Made by a program: the position numbers and the translations under genes
Notes under the pieces: generated by a model
Databases searched by the model: none
What the model was told of the DNA's origin: nothing
The model's input: only the letters and a program-made list of their open reading frames with translations
NCBI GenBank assembly: GCA_016235585.1
Contig: JACRJY010000064.1
Location: 1-43,747, forward strand
Direction of reading: 5' to 3'
Source of the DNA: Verrucomicrobiota bacterium
GTDB taxonomy: Bacteria > Verrucomicrobiota > Verrucomicrobiia > Limisphaerales > JACRJY01
DNA: 43,747 nucleotides
Part shown: piece by piece, positions 1 to 7,721 of the stretch
Layout: each line of letters starts with the position of its first letter
How positions within the stretch are numbered: position 1 is the stretch's first letter

Positions 1-152
1 GGCTGAGTCAAACAGACTTACTCTGCCTTTACCCAGTCTCCTGTGATTATCCTCAAGACTTCGACGGCTTTCTTTCGTCCACCGCCGCTGCCTTTGTTCT
101 TTCAATGAACTGGGAACAGCGTAGCAGTTTTCCGCGATCCGTAAATGGATTC

Positions 153-292
153 TTATGCACAGGGTTGTTCACCAAAGGCCGGTTGTGAACAAGCGGTGAA
201 CAGTGAAATCGCCCAATGAAATCAGGGGAAAAGCGCGGTTCAAAACGATCCGCCGCCGCCCATTTCCCGCCGCGCACCGCGCCGGTGAATAA
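153..292. promoter_or_regulatory. Cluster of DnaA-box-like 9-mers (possible origin or DnaA-regulated region)
   Basis: Positions 1-382 hold no credible gene. Within them lie several 9-mers close to the DnaA box TTATNCACA: TTATGCACA at 153-161, TTGTTCACC at 165-173, the reverse complement of TTGTTCACA at 184-192, of CTGTTCACC at 195-203 and of TTATTCACC at 284-292. The 165 and 184 sites form an inverted pair. Only the first matches the strict consensus; the others differ at one to three positions. This could be the edge of oriC lying to the left, a DnaA-controlled promoter, or an operator for an unrelated repressor. No dnaA, dnaN or rpmH gene is visible here to decide. Confidence 0.35.
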
Positions 293-335
293 GTTGCCGC
301 AGGATAATTTCCTGATTCAGGCGGTGACGGAAACG

Positions 336-360
336 AAAAAGGCCATCCCCTCGGATGGCC
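336..360 (-). terminator. Intrinsic terminator of the small basic protein gene
   Basis: Read on the minus strand, a perfect 8-bp stem (GGCCATCC / GGATGGCC, 341-348 with 353-360, 4-nt loop) is followed directly by five T residues (336-340). It lies 22 bp beyond the stop codon of the 34-residue gene on the same strand, so it very probably ends that transcript. Confidence 0.85.
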
Positions 361-382
361 TCGCGAAATCGGAAGACGCCGG

Positions 383-487
383 TCAGGCCTTCTTCGCCTT
401 GAGCTTGGTCTTGACGAGCGCCTTCCGGCGCTTGAGGTAGGCTTTGCGGCGGCGGCGGTTTTCGACTTTGTTGCTTTGTTTTCCCAT
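383..487 (-). CDS. Small highly basic protein (34 aa), possibly ribosome-associated
   Basis: A 34-residue protein, MGKQSNKV at the start, with a run of four arginines at 11-14, a YLKRRKAL core and a lysine-rich tail (KLKAKKA). More than 40% of residues are Lys or Arg and there are no acidic residues except Glu9. It is supported as a real gene by its ATG start and by a textbook terminator 22 bp after the stop. Composition suggests RNA or ribosome binding, as in other small basic PVC-group proteins or in bL34/bTHX-size ribosomal proteins, but it does not carry the bL34 signature and I cannot name the family. It is divergent from the lipoprotein gene at 531, with 43 bp between the two starts. 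Confidence 0.7.
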   Translation of the reverse strand: MGKQSNKVENRRRRKAYLKRRKALVKTKLKAKKA

Positions 488-530
488 AACACTTTACTTT
501 GCCTGCGTGATTCAGTTCTGTTGCGGCATC

Positions 531-1049
531 ATGAAGCGCGGCTCCGCGGTGTTCAATCTCTTTCTGCTGCTCCTGCTCGCGGCGGCGGGCGCGGGCTGCG
601 GCTCCGTCGCGCACAGCTTCGGCAAGAAGGCCACCATCCTGCGGCTGCACATCGAGGCGCGGCCCGACCCGATCGGCTCCACGTCCGAAATCTCCGTCTT
701 TCGCGTCAGCCCCATCCGCGTGTCGGTCGAGAAGTCCCCCATCCTCGACGAAGGCAGCCTGGAGAGCGCCGAACTGGTGGACAACCAGGGCACGCACCAG
801 CTCCGCCTCAAGTTCACCCCGCACGGGCGGCAGATGCTGGACACCTACACGACGATGAACCGCGGGCGGCGCATCTTCATCTTTTGCGCGTTCGGCGAGC
901 ATCGCTGGCTCGGCGCGCCGCCGGCCGGGCGCGTCACCGACGGCATCCTGACCTTCACGCCCGACGCCTCGCGCGCGGAGTGCGAGCGCATCGTGCGCGG
1001 CCTGAACGACGTGGCGAAGGAAGTGAAGCGCCAGGACATCCTCCAGTGA
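531..1049 (+). CDS. Membrane-anchored or lipoprotein, SecDF P1-head-like
   Basis: 172 residues. It begins MKRGSAVFNLFLLLLLAAAG followed by AGC, so a signal peptide with a lipobox-like end is visible, although Gly at -3 of the lipobox is unusual. The C-terminal half (about residues 80-165) has the pattern LRLKFTPHGRQML, then GRRIFIFCAFG, then AP.AGRVTDGILTFTPDAS. This resembles the P1 head subdomain of SecD/SecDF (helper strand, 'APVI', then an 'FT.eeA' helix). No SecD transmembrane part is present, so it would be a stand-alone periplasmic domain. The next gene starts inside its stop codon (GTGA overlap), pointing to translational coupling with the M23 peptidase. Function unknown; the resemblance is from pattern only. 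Confidence 0.75.
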   Translation: MKRGSAVFNLFLLLLLAAAGAGCGSVAHSFGKKATILRLHIEARPDPIGSTSEISVFRVSPIRVSVEKSPILDEGSLESAELVDNQGTHQLRLKFTPHGRQMLDTYTTMNRGRRIFIFCAFGEHRWLGAPPAGRVTDGILTFTPDASRAECERIVRGLNDVAKEVKRQDILQ

Positions 1050-2068
1050 TTCCAGTGACCCGTGCCGCTGAAAAACTGATTTTCGCCGCCCTCGTCCTGC
1101 TGCCTGCCGCTGCCTTCGCCCAAATTTTCCAGCTTCCCACGGCGAACCGCGCGATTTTCGAGCGCGGCGGCGAGGAGAAATATTTCGTCGGCACCACGGG
1201 CAAGTCTTGGACGAGCGGCACCTTCGGCGGCGTGCGCTCCGGCGGTTTGCAGATGCACGAGGGCATTGACATCCGCTGCCTCCAACGCGACCGCAAAGGC
1301 GAGCCGACCGATCCCGTCCTCGCCACGGCGGACGGCACGGTTGTCTATCTCAACGCCAAGCCGCAGCTTTCGAACTATGGCATCTACCTCATCCTGCGGC
1401 ACCGCGTCGAGGGGCTGGAGATTTACTCGCTCTACGCGCACTTGAGTGCCGTTCGTGCGGGTTTGAAAGCCGGCATGACCGTCGCCGCCGGGGAAGCCAT
1501 CGCCACGCTGGGCCGCACCACGAACACCCGCGAGCGCATCGCGCCGGAGCGCGCCCACCTGCACTTCGAGTTGAACCTCCTCGTGAACGAGCGCTTCGCC
1601 GTGTGGCACGAGAAGGCTCTGCCCGACCAGCGCAACGACCACGGCAACTGGAACGGGAAGAATTTCCTCGGCCTCGACCCGCGCGGGATTTTCCACCGCC
1701 AGAAAAAGGACGGGAAAAAGTTCAGCCTCGTCCGGTTCATCCAAAGCCAGCCCGAACTCTGCCGCGTGCTTGTGCGGAAGGCGGATTTCCCGTGGCTCCG
1801 ACGCTACGCCGCGCTGGTGGACCGCAACCCGGTCGCGGAGAAGGAGGGCATCGCCGGCTACGAATTGTCGCTCAACTTCAACGGCATTCCCGTGAAGCTC
1901 ACGCCGCGCGGCGCCTCGGAGATCAAGGGCAAGGCGAAGTTCCAGCTCCTCTCCGTCAACGAGGCCGAGCAGAAGAAAAATCCCGCGCGCAAACTCGTGG
2001 CGAAAAAGAACGGCCAGTGGGAACTCACCACGCCGGGACTCCAGTTGCTGGAGCTGCTGACCTACTGA
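1046..2068 (+). CDS. Secreted M23-family metallopeptidase (LytM-like)
   Basis: 340 residues if translation starts at the GTG overlapping the upstream stop codon; a second in-frame GTG lies three codons on. A signal peptide is visible (KLIFAALVLLPAAAFAQ). The peptidase M23 zinc site is complete: HEGID around residues 71-75 (HxxxD) and HLHFEL around residue 172 (HxH), with the intervening A.ADGTVVYL, Y.L.AHLS and GxxV..G..IATLG strands typical of LytM domains. Members cut peptide cross-links in peptidoglycan or act as activators of amidases. The C-terminal 130 residues after the catalytic core are unassigned. It sits in a likely three-gene cluster with the preceding lipoprotein and the following secreted protein. 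Confidence 0.85.
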   Translation: MIPVTRAAEKLIFAALVLLPAAAFAQIFQLPTANRAIFERGGEEKYFVGTTGKSWTSGTFGGVRSGGLQMHEGIDIRCLQRDRKGEPTDPVLATADGTVVYLNAKPQLSNYGIYLILRHRVEGLEIYSLYAHLSAVRAGLKAGMTVAAGEAIATLGRTTNTRERIAPERAHLHFELNLLVNERFAVWHEKALPDQRNDHGNWNGKNFLGLDPRGIFHRQKKDGKKFSLVRFIQSQPELCRVLVRKADFPWLRRYAALVDRNPVAEKEGIAGYELSLNFNGIPVKLTPRGASEIKGKAKFQLLSVNEAEQKKNPARKLVAKKNGQWELTTPGLQLLELLTY

Positions 2069-2113
2069 ATGCCGTTGCGCTCTTGGCCATCCAACATCAG
2101 TCTCCCAAAACTT

Positions 2114-2635
2114 ATGAAGACCAAACTGCTCCTCCTCACGCTCGCCACCGGCCTGCTCGCCGGGCAACTCTTCGCGCAGGACGCCAAGAAAACCGCCGCG
2201 CCAAAACAACCCAAGGCCGCCGCCCCCGCCAGCACCGACAAACCAAAACCGGCCATGACGGAACTGGAGGCGAAATTCAAGGCCACCATGACCAAGGCCG
2301 TCATGGCGGGCCGCTGGTGCTCGGTCACGGACGGCCAGCTCGGCCCCGACAAGGACGACAAATACACCATCGTCGGCGTCACGAAGCTCGGCGGCAGCGA
2401 CTGGGCCATCCACGCGCGCATCCAGTATGGGCGGCAGGACGTGACCGTGCCGATTCCCGTGAAGGTCCGGTGGGCGGGCGACACGCCGGTCATCGTCGTG
2501 GAAGGTTTTGCGATCCCCGGCGGCGGGACGTATTCCGCGCGTGTGCTGATTTACGAGGGCACCTACGCCGGCACCTGGAGCGGCGGCGACCACGGCGGCC
2601 TGCTCAACGGCGTGATCACGAAACAGAAGGAGTGA
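2114..2635 (+). CDS. Conserved secreted protein of unknown function
   Basis: 173 residues with a clear signal peptide (MKTKLLLLTLATGLLAGQLFAQ), an Ala/Lys/Pro-rich spacer (about 23-48) and a compact C-terminal domain (about 50-173). The domain has the ordered blocks GRWCSVTDGQLGPDKDDKYTI, then VTVPIPVKVRWAGDTPVI, then IPGGGTYSARVLIYEGTYAGTWSGGDHGG. The many Gly, Trp and aromatic positions suggest a beta-rich fold. I recognise this only as a conserved exported protein; no enzyme motif is visible. The ATG at 2114 is chosen because it starts the signal peptide; an ATG 45 bp upstream would add a non-signal stretch. Confidence 0.75.
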   Translation: MKTKLLLLTLATGLLAGQLFAQDAKKTAAPKQPKAAAPASTDKPKPAMTELEAKFKATMTKAVMAGRWCSVTDGQLGPDKDDKYTIVGVTKLGGSDWAIHARIQYGRQDVTVPIPVKVRWAGDTPVIVVEGFAIPGGGTYSARVLIYEGTYAGTWSGGDHGGLLNGVITKQKE

Positions 2636-2799
2636 TTCGCCCGCAGGCCGGATGCCGCGCTTGACCCCGGCCATCTTCTCGCCACGTCAAGCGCAGCGGC
2701 AGCCCGGCGGACATTGTGGATCATTACCCTGCCGGGCGCGGCGGCGGTGGGATGTTGGGCCGTCCGCCGGCGGGGAGAAAATCTGTTCGCCCTCCGCGT

Positions 2800-2854
2800 T
2801 GTCACACGATTGTAACTTCCCTGACCTTTGTCTGTCACACGCCGCCGCTAGTTT
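2800..2854 (+). promoter_or_regulatory. Pho-box-like promoter of the porin gene (four half-sites)
   Basis: Hexamers lie exactly 11 bp apart: TGTCAC at 2800, TGTAAC at 2811, TGACCT (degenerate) at 2822 and TGTCAC at 2833, followed by a -10-like TAGTTT at 2849-2854. PhoB-type response regulators bind direct repeats with an 11-bp period that replace the -35 element. The same layout recurs upstream of pstS and pstC in this window, which supports a PhoB-like site. The regulator itself is not encoded here. Confidence 0.7.
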
Positions 2855-2886
2855 CACTCCCGTTGAATTTGAACAACGCGAACAAC

Positions 2887-4308
2887 ATGATGACCAAGAT
2901 GAAAACCAATTCCCCCCGCCCCGCGCTCGTCGCCGCCGTGCTCGCCACGCTGGCGCTCGGCGCGACGGCCCACGCGCAAACCGCCGACGCGCTGATTGAC
3001 AAACTGATCGAGAAGGGAATTCTCACCACGAAAGAGGCCAAGGATCTCCGCGACGAATCCGACAAGGATTTCACCCGTGCCTTCGCGGCCAAGACCGGAA
3101 TGCCCGACTGGGTGACGGCGCTCAAAATCAGCGGCGACGTGCGGCTGCGCTACGACGGCATTTACTTCGACCCCGGCGCGGGCGGCACCACCGGCGTGGA
3201 TCGCAACCGCCTGCGGCACCGCACGCGCGTCGGCATCACGGCCAGCCTGATGGATGACTTCGAGGTCGGCGTGCGGTTCACCTCCGGCGAAAACAAGTCC
3301 ACCGGCAACAACGGCATGGGCGACCCGATTTCCGGCAACGACTCGTTCACCTTCAACGGCTCCAAGAAACTGGTCTGGCTCGATCTGGCCTACGCGAAAT
3401 GGAACGCGCTGAACACCCCGGCGTGGAGCGCGACCTTCATCGGCGGCAAGATGGAGAACCCGTTTGTCTTCGATGAAGTGGTGTTCGACTCGGACTACAC
3501 GCCGGAAGGGCTGGCCTGGCAGGTCGGCTACAACGTGAACGACCGGCACGCGCTGAAGTTCAACACCGGCCTCTTCTCGCTCGCGGAGGTCAGTGGTTCC
3601 AGCCACGACTCGTATCTGTTCGGCGCGCAGTTGCGCTGGGATGCGGCGTGGTCGCCCAAGTGGGCCACGTCCGTCGGCCTTTCCGGGCTGGCGATTTCCG
3701 ACAAGCAGGCGCTCACGCACGCCGCCGCCGGCGTGAATCCCAACGTGCCGGACGTGAGCCGCGGCAACACGCGCGTCTCCAGCACCGGCGCGCTGACGAG
3801 CAGCTTCAACCCCTTCATCGTGGACGCCGCACTCACCTATACGATGGAGAGTTTCCCGAAATATCCCGGCGCGTTTCCGATCAAGCTGGGCGGCGAATAC
3901 ATCAACAACCCCGCCGCCTCGGCCAACCTTGCCACCTCGCCCATCGGGCCGAACCGAAAGCGCAACGAGGCGTATTCCGTCGGCCTGCAGCTCGGCAAGT
4001 CTGGCAAGAAAGGCACATGGGATCTGACCTACAAATGGAAAAACTTGGAAAGCAACTACTGGTTCGAGGAGGTCGTGGATTCCGACCATGGCGCGTGGTA
4101 TCAGACCTCGCCCTTCACCGGCGGCGGCGGCACGGGCTACGGCGCGGGCACGAACCTGCGCGGCCACTATATGCGCGCGGCCTATTCGCCGTTCGACTCG
4201 TTCACGCTCTCCTGCTCCTACTACCTGTTCAGCCTGATTGACAAGCCGGCGGGCGCGCTCTCCAGCCAGACCGGGCGCATCCAGTTCGACGCGGCGTGGA
4301 AGTTTTAA
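2887..4308 (+). CDS. Outer-membrane porin, probably phosphate-starvation induced
   Basis: 473 residues with a signal peptide ending in AHAQ. After it come a short helical segment (ADALIDKLIEKGILTTKEAKDLRDES, about residues 32-58) and then a long beta-barrel-like region with alternating polar and aromatic strands, ending in DAAWKF: the C-terminal Phe is the classic outer-membrane assembly signal. The helical prefix followed by a barrel is the pattern of the 'putative porin' families of Planctomycetes and Verrucomicrobia. The Pho-box-like promoter and the pstS gene directly downstream suggest a role analogous to PhoE/OprP, passing phosphate across the outer membrane. The start is the first of two adjacent ATG codons; there is no Shine-Dalgarno sequence. 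Anion selectivity is inference. Confidence 0.8.
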   Translation: MMTKMKTNSPRPALVAAVLATLALGATAHAQTADALIDKLIEKGILTTKEAKDLRDESDKDFTRAFAAKTGMPDWVTALKISGDVRLRYDGIYFDPGAGGTTGVDRNRLRHRTRVGITASLMDDFEVGVRFTSGENKSTGNNGMGDPISGNDSFTFNGSKKLVWLDLAYAKWNALNTPAWSATFIGGKMENPFVFDEVVFDSDYTPEGLAWQVGYNVNDRHALKFNTGLFSLAEVSGSSHDSYLFGAQLRWDAAWSPKWATSVGLSGLAISDKQALTHAAAGVNPNVPDVSRGNTRVSSTGALTSSFNPFIVDAALTYTMESFPKYPGAFPIKLGGEYINNPAASANLATSPIGPNRKRNEAYSVGLQLGKSGKKGTWDLTYKWKNLESNYWFEEVVDSDHGAWYQTSPFTGGGGTGYGAGTNLRGHYMRAAYSPFDSFTLSCSYYLFSLIDKPAGALSSQTGRIQFDAAWKF

Positions 4309-4347
4309 CCGGAATGTAACGTGGCCATCATCCCTCTCTCGTTTATC
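4304..4347 (+). promoter_or_regulatory. Pho-box-like promoter of pstS, overlapping the porin stop codon
   Basis: TTTAAC (4304) and TGTAAC (4315) are 11 bp apart, with a weak third half-site CATCAT at 4326. A -10-like TTTATC follows at 4342-4347, 16 bp after the start of the last half-site, the same offset as at the porin promoter. The first half-site contains the TAA stop of the porin gene. It would let pstS be expressed separately from the porin. Confidence 0.6.
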
Positions 4348-4372
4348 AATTGAACCGTTGGAAAATTATTTT

Positions 4373-5221
4373 ATGAAATCGCTCCTCCACAAATTCGCCC
4401 TCGGCACCGCCACTCTCGCGCTGGCCGCCTCCGCCCACGCGGGCAAGATCACCGTCAAAGGCTCCGACACGCTCGTCATCCTCGCCCAGAAGTGGGCCGA
4501 GAAATACATGGGCGAGCACAAGGACGTCGTCATCCAGGTCACGGGTGGCGGTTCGGGCACGGGCTTCGCCGCGCTGCAAAACAAGTCCACCGACCTCTGC
4601 AACGCCTCGCGCAAGATCAAGCCCGCCGAGCAGGCCAACTGCATCAAGACCTTTGGCAAGCGCCCCACGGAATACAAGGTCTGCCTCGACGGCCTCTCCG
4701 TTTATGTCAGCGCCGGCAACAAGCTGAAGGAACTCACCGTCGCGCAGGTCGCCGACATCTTCACCGGCACAATCCGGAACTGGAGGGACGTGGGCGGCGA
4801 GGATGCGCCCATCACGCTCTACAGCCGCGAGAACAGCTCCGGCACCTACGAGTTCTTCAAGGAGAACGTGCTTCAGGGCAAGGATTTTGCCGCCAGCGCG
4901 CAGACCATGCCCGGCACGGCGGCGGTGCTCCAGGCCGTTGCCAAGGACAAGAACGGCATCGGCTACGGCGGCGCGGCCTACGGCGCGGGCGCCAAGCACC
5001 TCGCGATCAAAAAGGACGACGCCAGCCCGGCCATCGAACCGAGCGAGGAAACCGTCATCGCCGGCAAGTATCCGATCTGGCGGCACCTTTACATCTATGT
5101 GAACCCCGCGCTGGACAAGGGCGAAATCGCCGCCTACCTCAACTGGATTCGCAGCGACAAGGGCCAGCAGGTGGTGAAGGACGTGGGCTACTTCCCGCTG
5201 CCGAAGAACCTGCGCGAGTAA
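4373..5221 (+). CDS. pstS: Phosphate ABC transporter, periplasmic phosphate-binding protein
   Basis: 282 residues. Signal peptide ending in SAHAG, then GKITVKGSDTL, the TGGGSGTG phosphate-binding loop at about residues 57-64, a polar D.CNASRKIK segment and RENSSGTYEFF, all characteristic of PstS-type solute-binding proteins. It captures inorganic phosphate in the periplasm and delivers it to PstC/PstA. It follows the porin and precedes pstCAB-phoU, separated by a 383-bp gap containing a second Pho-like promoter and a repeat element. The ATG at 4373 starts the signal peptide; the leader before it is A+T-rich with no Shine-Dalgarno sequence. Confidence 0.95.
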   Translation: MKSLLHKFALGTATLALAASAHAGKITVKGSDTLVILAQKWAEKYMGEHKDVVIQVTGGGSGTGFAALQNKSTDLCNASRKIKPAEQANCIKTFGKRPTEYKVCLDGLSVYVSAGNKLKELTVAQVADIFTGTIRNWRDVGGEDAPITLYSRENSSGTYEFFKENVLQGKDFAASAQTMPGTAAVLQAVAKDKNGIGYGGAAYGAGAKHLAIKKDDASPAIEPSEETVIAGKYPIWRHLYIYVNPALDKGEIAAYLNWIRSDKGQQVVKDVGYFPLPKNLRE

Positions 5222-5304
5222 GTTCGGCCAATTCCGCCATGTCCCAGACCTCGACACCATTTTGAATCCAGTTCCTCCTGCGATTCACTCACGCCGGGCG
5301 GGAT

Positions 5305-5350
5305 TGTCACACGAACGTAACGTGCCAATCCCGTCCGGCCTTTTTAGATT
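5305..5350 (+). promoter_or_regulatory. Pho-box-like promoter of pstCAB-phoU
   Basis: TGTCAC (5305) and CGTAAC (5316) are spaced 11 bp apart; the 16-bp block is nearly identical to the site at 2800. A possible -10 (TTTAGA, 5343-5348, or TAGATT, 5345-5350) lies downstream at the same offset as in the porin and pstS promoters if a degenerate third half-site is counted at 5327. It is about 255 bp upstream of the pstC start, with the 5420-5550 repeat element between. Confidence 0.6.
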
Positions 5351-5419
5351 GGTTGCCGTGTGAAACCATTCAGCACTCAAATTCAGTCCGGCCAGCATGG
5401 TAACGACACGCGCGCTTTC

Positions 5420-5550
5420 CCCTCACCCTGGCCCTCTCCCTTGGGGAGAGGGAACCGCCGCGAGCGCACTTTGGTTTTCAACGCGCTCGGTTCCCGCCCA
5501 GCGCTGGATGCCTTTCTCCCTCTCCCAGCGGGAGAGGGCAGGGGTGAGGG
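5420..5550. repeat. Paired-hairpin repeat (REP/BIME-like) between the Pho promoter and pstC
   Basis: Two hairpins face each other. The outer arms, 5420-5440 and 5530-5550, are 21 bp and inverted with two mismatches. Each arm forms its own hairpin (CCCTCTCCC with GGGAGAGGG; 5432-5452 and 5518-5538). An open frame running across it (5360-5608) encodes only the low-complexity translation of the repeat and is not a credible gene. Its place in the pstC leader means it is probably transcribed and could affect expression of the downstream operon relative to pstS. Confidence 0.75.
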
Positions 5551-5604
5551 AGAACGCCGGCTTCGAGCAAAGCGCATTGCCCGCCCTGCTGCGGTGTTCC
5601 CCCG

Positions 5605-6783
5605 ATGACCCCGGCTCCGCATAACTCGAAGCGCACCGTCGGCTGGATGGGCATTCGCCGCGGCCACAAGGCGCGCCCGGCGGAATGGCTCGCGGAGAAA
5701 TTCATCTTCCTCGTCTCGCTCACGGCGATTCTGATGGTGTTTCTCATCTTCGTGTTCGTCGCACGCGAGGCGCTGCCCGTTGTCCTGGGCCGGATGAACA
5801 GCGCCGCCTTCCGTCCCGCGCTGCCGGATGAACAAGTCGCCAAACTGAATCCCGCCGAACTCCGCGACTACCTCGGCCTGACGCCAAAGGAATTCGCCAG
5901 CCTCGACAAGGAGGCGATTCAAGCGCTCATCGAAGTGAAAAAGGAGGAGGCGAAGGAAGCGCCCAAGTCGCCCGACGCGAAGCTTAACACCACCGAGGCG
6001 CGCTACCTGTTTGGTCCGCACGCGTGGAGCGGCGAGGCGGGCGGGCGCTACATCTGGCAGCCCATCGGCACCATTCACAAATACAACCTCGTCCCGCTCA
6101 TCATCGGCAGCCTCAAGACCACGCTCGTCGCGCTGCTGTTCGCCGTGCCGCTCGCGCTCGCGGCGGCGATTTACGTCTCGCAGCTCGCGCCGCCGTGGTT
6201 GAAGGAATGGCTCAAGCCCGCGATTGAAATGCTCTCCGGCATTCCCTCCGTCGTGCTCGGCTTCTTCGGCCTCATCGTGCTGGCGACGGTGCTGCAAAAA
6301 GTCTTCGGCTACGAATCGCGCCTCAATGCCTTCGTCGCCGGCATCGCACTGGGCATCGCGGTGATTCCCGTCGTCTTCTCCATTGCCGAGGACGCGCTCA
6401 CCAGCGTGCCGCGCGCCTATACGCAGGCCGCGCTGGCGCTCGGCGCGTCGAAGTGGAAGGCCGCGTGGCAAATCGTGCTGCCCGCCGCCGCGCCGGGAGT
6501 GTTCGCGGCGGTCGTGCTCGGCTTCGGGCGCGCGGTGGGCGAGACGATGGTGGTGCTGATGGCCAGCGGCAACGCGAGCATCATGTCGTTGAGCCTGTTT
6601 GACTCCACGCGCTCCATCACCGCGACCATCGCGGCGGAGCTGGCCGAGGCGGTCTTCGGCGGGCATCACTACCGCATTCTTTTTCTGATCGGCGCAATGC
6701 TGTTCATCGTGACGTTTCTCACAAACCTCGCCGGCGACCTCATCATGCACCGGCTCAAGGGCCGGCTGGAGGGCAAGGGATGA
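5605..6783 (+). CDS. pstC: Phosphate ABC transporter permease PstC, with enlarged first periplasmic loop
   Basis: 392 residues. TM1 is at about 30-55 and the core of five TM segments at about 160-385. The binding-protein-dependent permease EAA loop is visible as YTQAALALGASKWKAAWQIVLPAA. The stretch between TM1 and TM2 is unusually long (about residues 56-160, rich in Lys, Glu and Pro) compared with E. coli PstC, where the loop is a few tens of residues. With PstA it forms the membrane channel for phosphate. The stop overlaps the pstA start (ATGA), so the two are translationally coupled. The ATG at 5605 is the first giving the hydrophilic N-terminus before TM1. Confidence 0.92.
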   Translation: MTPAPHNSKRTVGWMGIRRGHKARPAEWLAEKFIFLVSLTAILMVFLIFVFVAREALPVVLGRMNSAAFRPALPDEQVAKLNPAELRDYLGLTPKEFASLDKEAIQALIEVKKEEAKEAPKSPDAKLNTTEARYLFGPHAWSGEAGGRYIWQPIGTIHKYNLVPLIIGSLKTTLVALLFAVPLALAAAIYVSQLAPPWLKEWLKPAIEMLSGIPSVVLGFFGLIVLATVLQKVFGYESRLNAFVAGIALGIAVIPVVFSIAEDALTSVPRAYTQAALALGASKWKAAWQIVLPAAAPGVFAAVVLGFGRAVGETMVVLMASGNASIMSLSLFDSTRSITATIAAELAEAVFGGHHYRILFLIGAMLFIVTFLTNLAGDLIMHRLKGRLEGKG

Positions 6784-7718
6784 GCAACGTTCAAAACTCA
6801 AAGTTCCGCGCGCAGGGCGTTGACTGGGCCTCCACCTTTTTCACCGGGCTGACGGCGGCGGCCACGGTGTTCATCCTCACCATCCTCGCGGCCATCGTCG
6901 GGAACATTCTCATCAATGGCTGGGAAAGTTTTTCGTGGCGGTTCCTCACCGGCAGCGCGGACAAGGATATGTTTGACCCGCAGAAGGCCGGCGTCCTCCC
7001 AATGGTCATCGGCACCGCGCTGCGCGTGCTGCTGATGACCGTCGTCGTCGTGCCCATCGGCGTCATTACGGCGATCTACCTGACCGAATACGCGCACTCG
7101 ACCGCGCTCACCACGCGCATCATCCGTGGCGCGGTCAACAACCTCGCGGGCGTGCCGTCCATCGTCTTCGGTTTGTTCGGCCTCGGCTTTTTCATCAGCT
7201 TCATCGGGCGCGGGCTGGACGCCGGCGCGGTGGAGCCGCACTGGGGCAAGCCCGCCATCCTCTGGGCCTCACTCACGCTTGCCGTGATGACGCTGCCGCT
7301 GGTCATCGTCGCCACGGAGGAATCGCTCCGCGCCATCGCGCCCGGCCTGCGCGAGGCAAGCCTCGCCCTCGGTGCAACGAAGCTGGAAACCATTCTCAAG
7401 ATTGTCCTGCCCGAAGCTTTGCCCGGCATCCTCACCGGCGGGATTCTCGCCGTGGGCCGCGCGGGGGGCGAAGTTGCGCCCATCCTCTTCACCGGCGCGG
7501 CCTACTATATGAGAGACCTGCCGCACTCGCTCACCGACCAGTTCATGGATCTCGGCTACCACGTCTTCATCCTCTCCACGCAGTCGCCGAATATCGAGCA
7601 GACGCGCCCGATTCTCTTCGCCACCGTGCTCGCGCTGCTGCTGCTCACGCTCACTTTGAACCTTGCCGCCGTCCTTGTGCGCGCCAAAATCCGCGCCAAG
7701 ATGCGTTCCGCCCACTGA
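6780..7718 (+). CDS. pstA: Phosphate ABC transporter permease PstA
   Basis: 312 residues, six predicted TM segments. The EAA loop reads LREASLALGATKLETILKIVLPEALPG (about residues 195-220), and AVGRAGGEVAPILFTGAAY follows, both characteristic of PstA. It starts 4 bp inside pstC and is followed 3 bp later by pstB. The first 12 residues (MSNVQNSKFRAQ) are encoded by an A-rich stretch with a degenerate 7-bp period (6789-6806), similar to the heptamer words seen elsewhere in the window, so the extreme N-terminus may come from a decayed repeat. Confidence 0.93.
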   Translation: MSNVQNSKFRAQGVDWASTFFTGLTAAATVFILTILAAIVGNILINGWESFSWRFLTGSADKDMFDPQKAGVLPMVIGTALRVLLMTVVVVPIGVITAIYLTEYAHSTALTTRIIRGAVNNLAGVPSIVFGLFGLGFFISFIGRGLDAGAVEPHWGKPAILWASLTLAVMTLPLVIVATEESLRAIAPGLREASLALGATKLETILKIVLPEALPGILTGGILAVGRAGGEVAPILFTGAAYYMRDLPHSLTDQFMDLGYHVFILSTQSPNIEQTRPILFATVLALLLLTLTLNLAAVLVRAKIRAKMRSAH

Positions 7719-7721
7719 CCT

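Noticed and set aside
383..487. Calling the small basic protein ribosomal protein bL34 (rpmH), as expected near an origin
   Set aside because: The bL34 signature (KRTYQPS...HGFRxRM) is absent; only size and charge agree.
845..2674. A 609-codon open frame antisense to the M23 peptidase gene
   Set aside because: High-G+C shadow frame; the plus strand carries clear signal peptides and catalytic motifs. The same reasoning removes long antisense frames over the pdh genes, PSCyt, the radical SAM gene, cyclase, cytochrome, ileS and lepA.
5360..5608. An 82-codon open frame before pstC
   Set aside because: Its product is the low-complexity translation of the paired-hairpin repeat (SPWPSPLGRG...LPAGEGRGEG); no start context or homology supports a protein.
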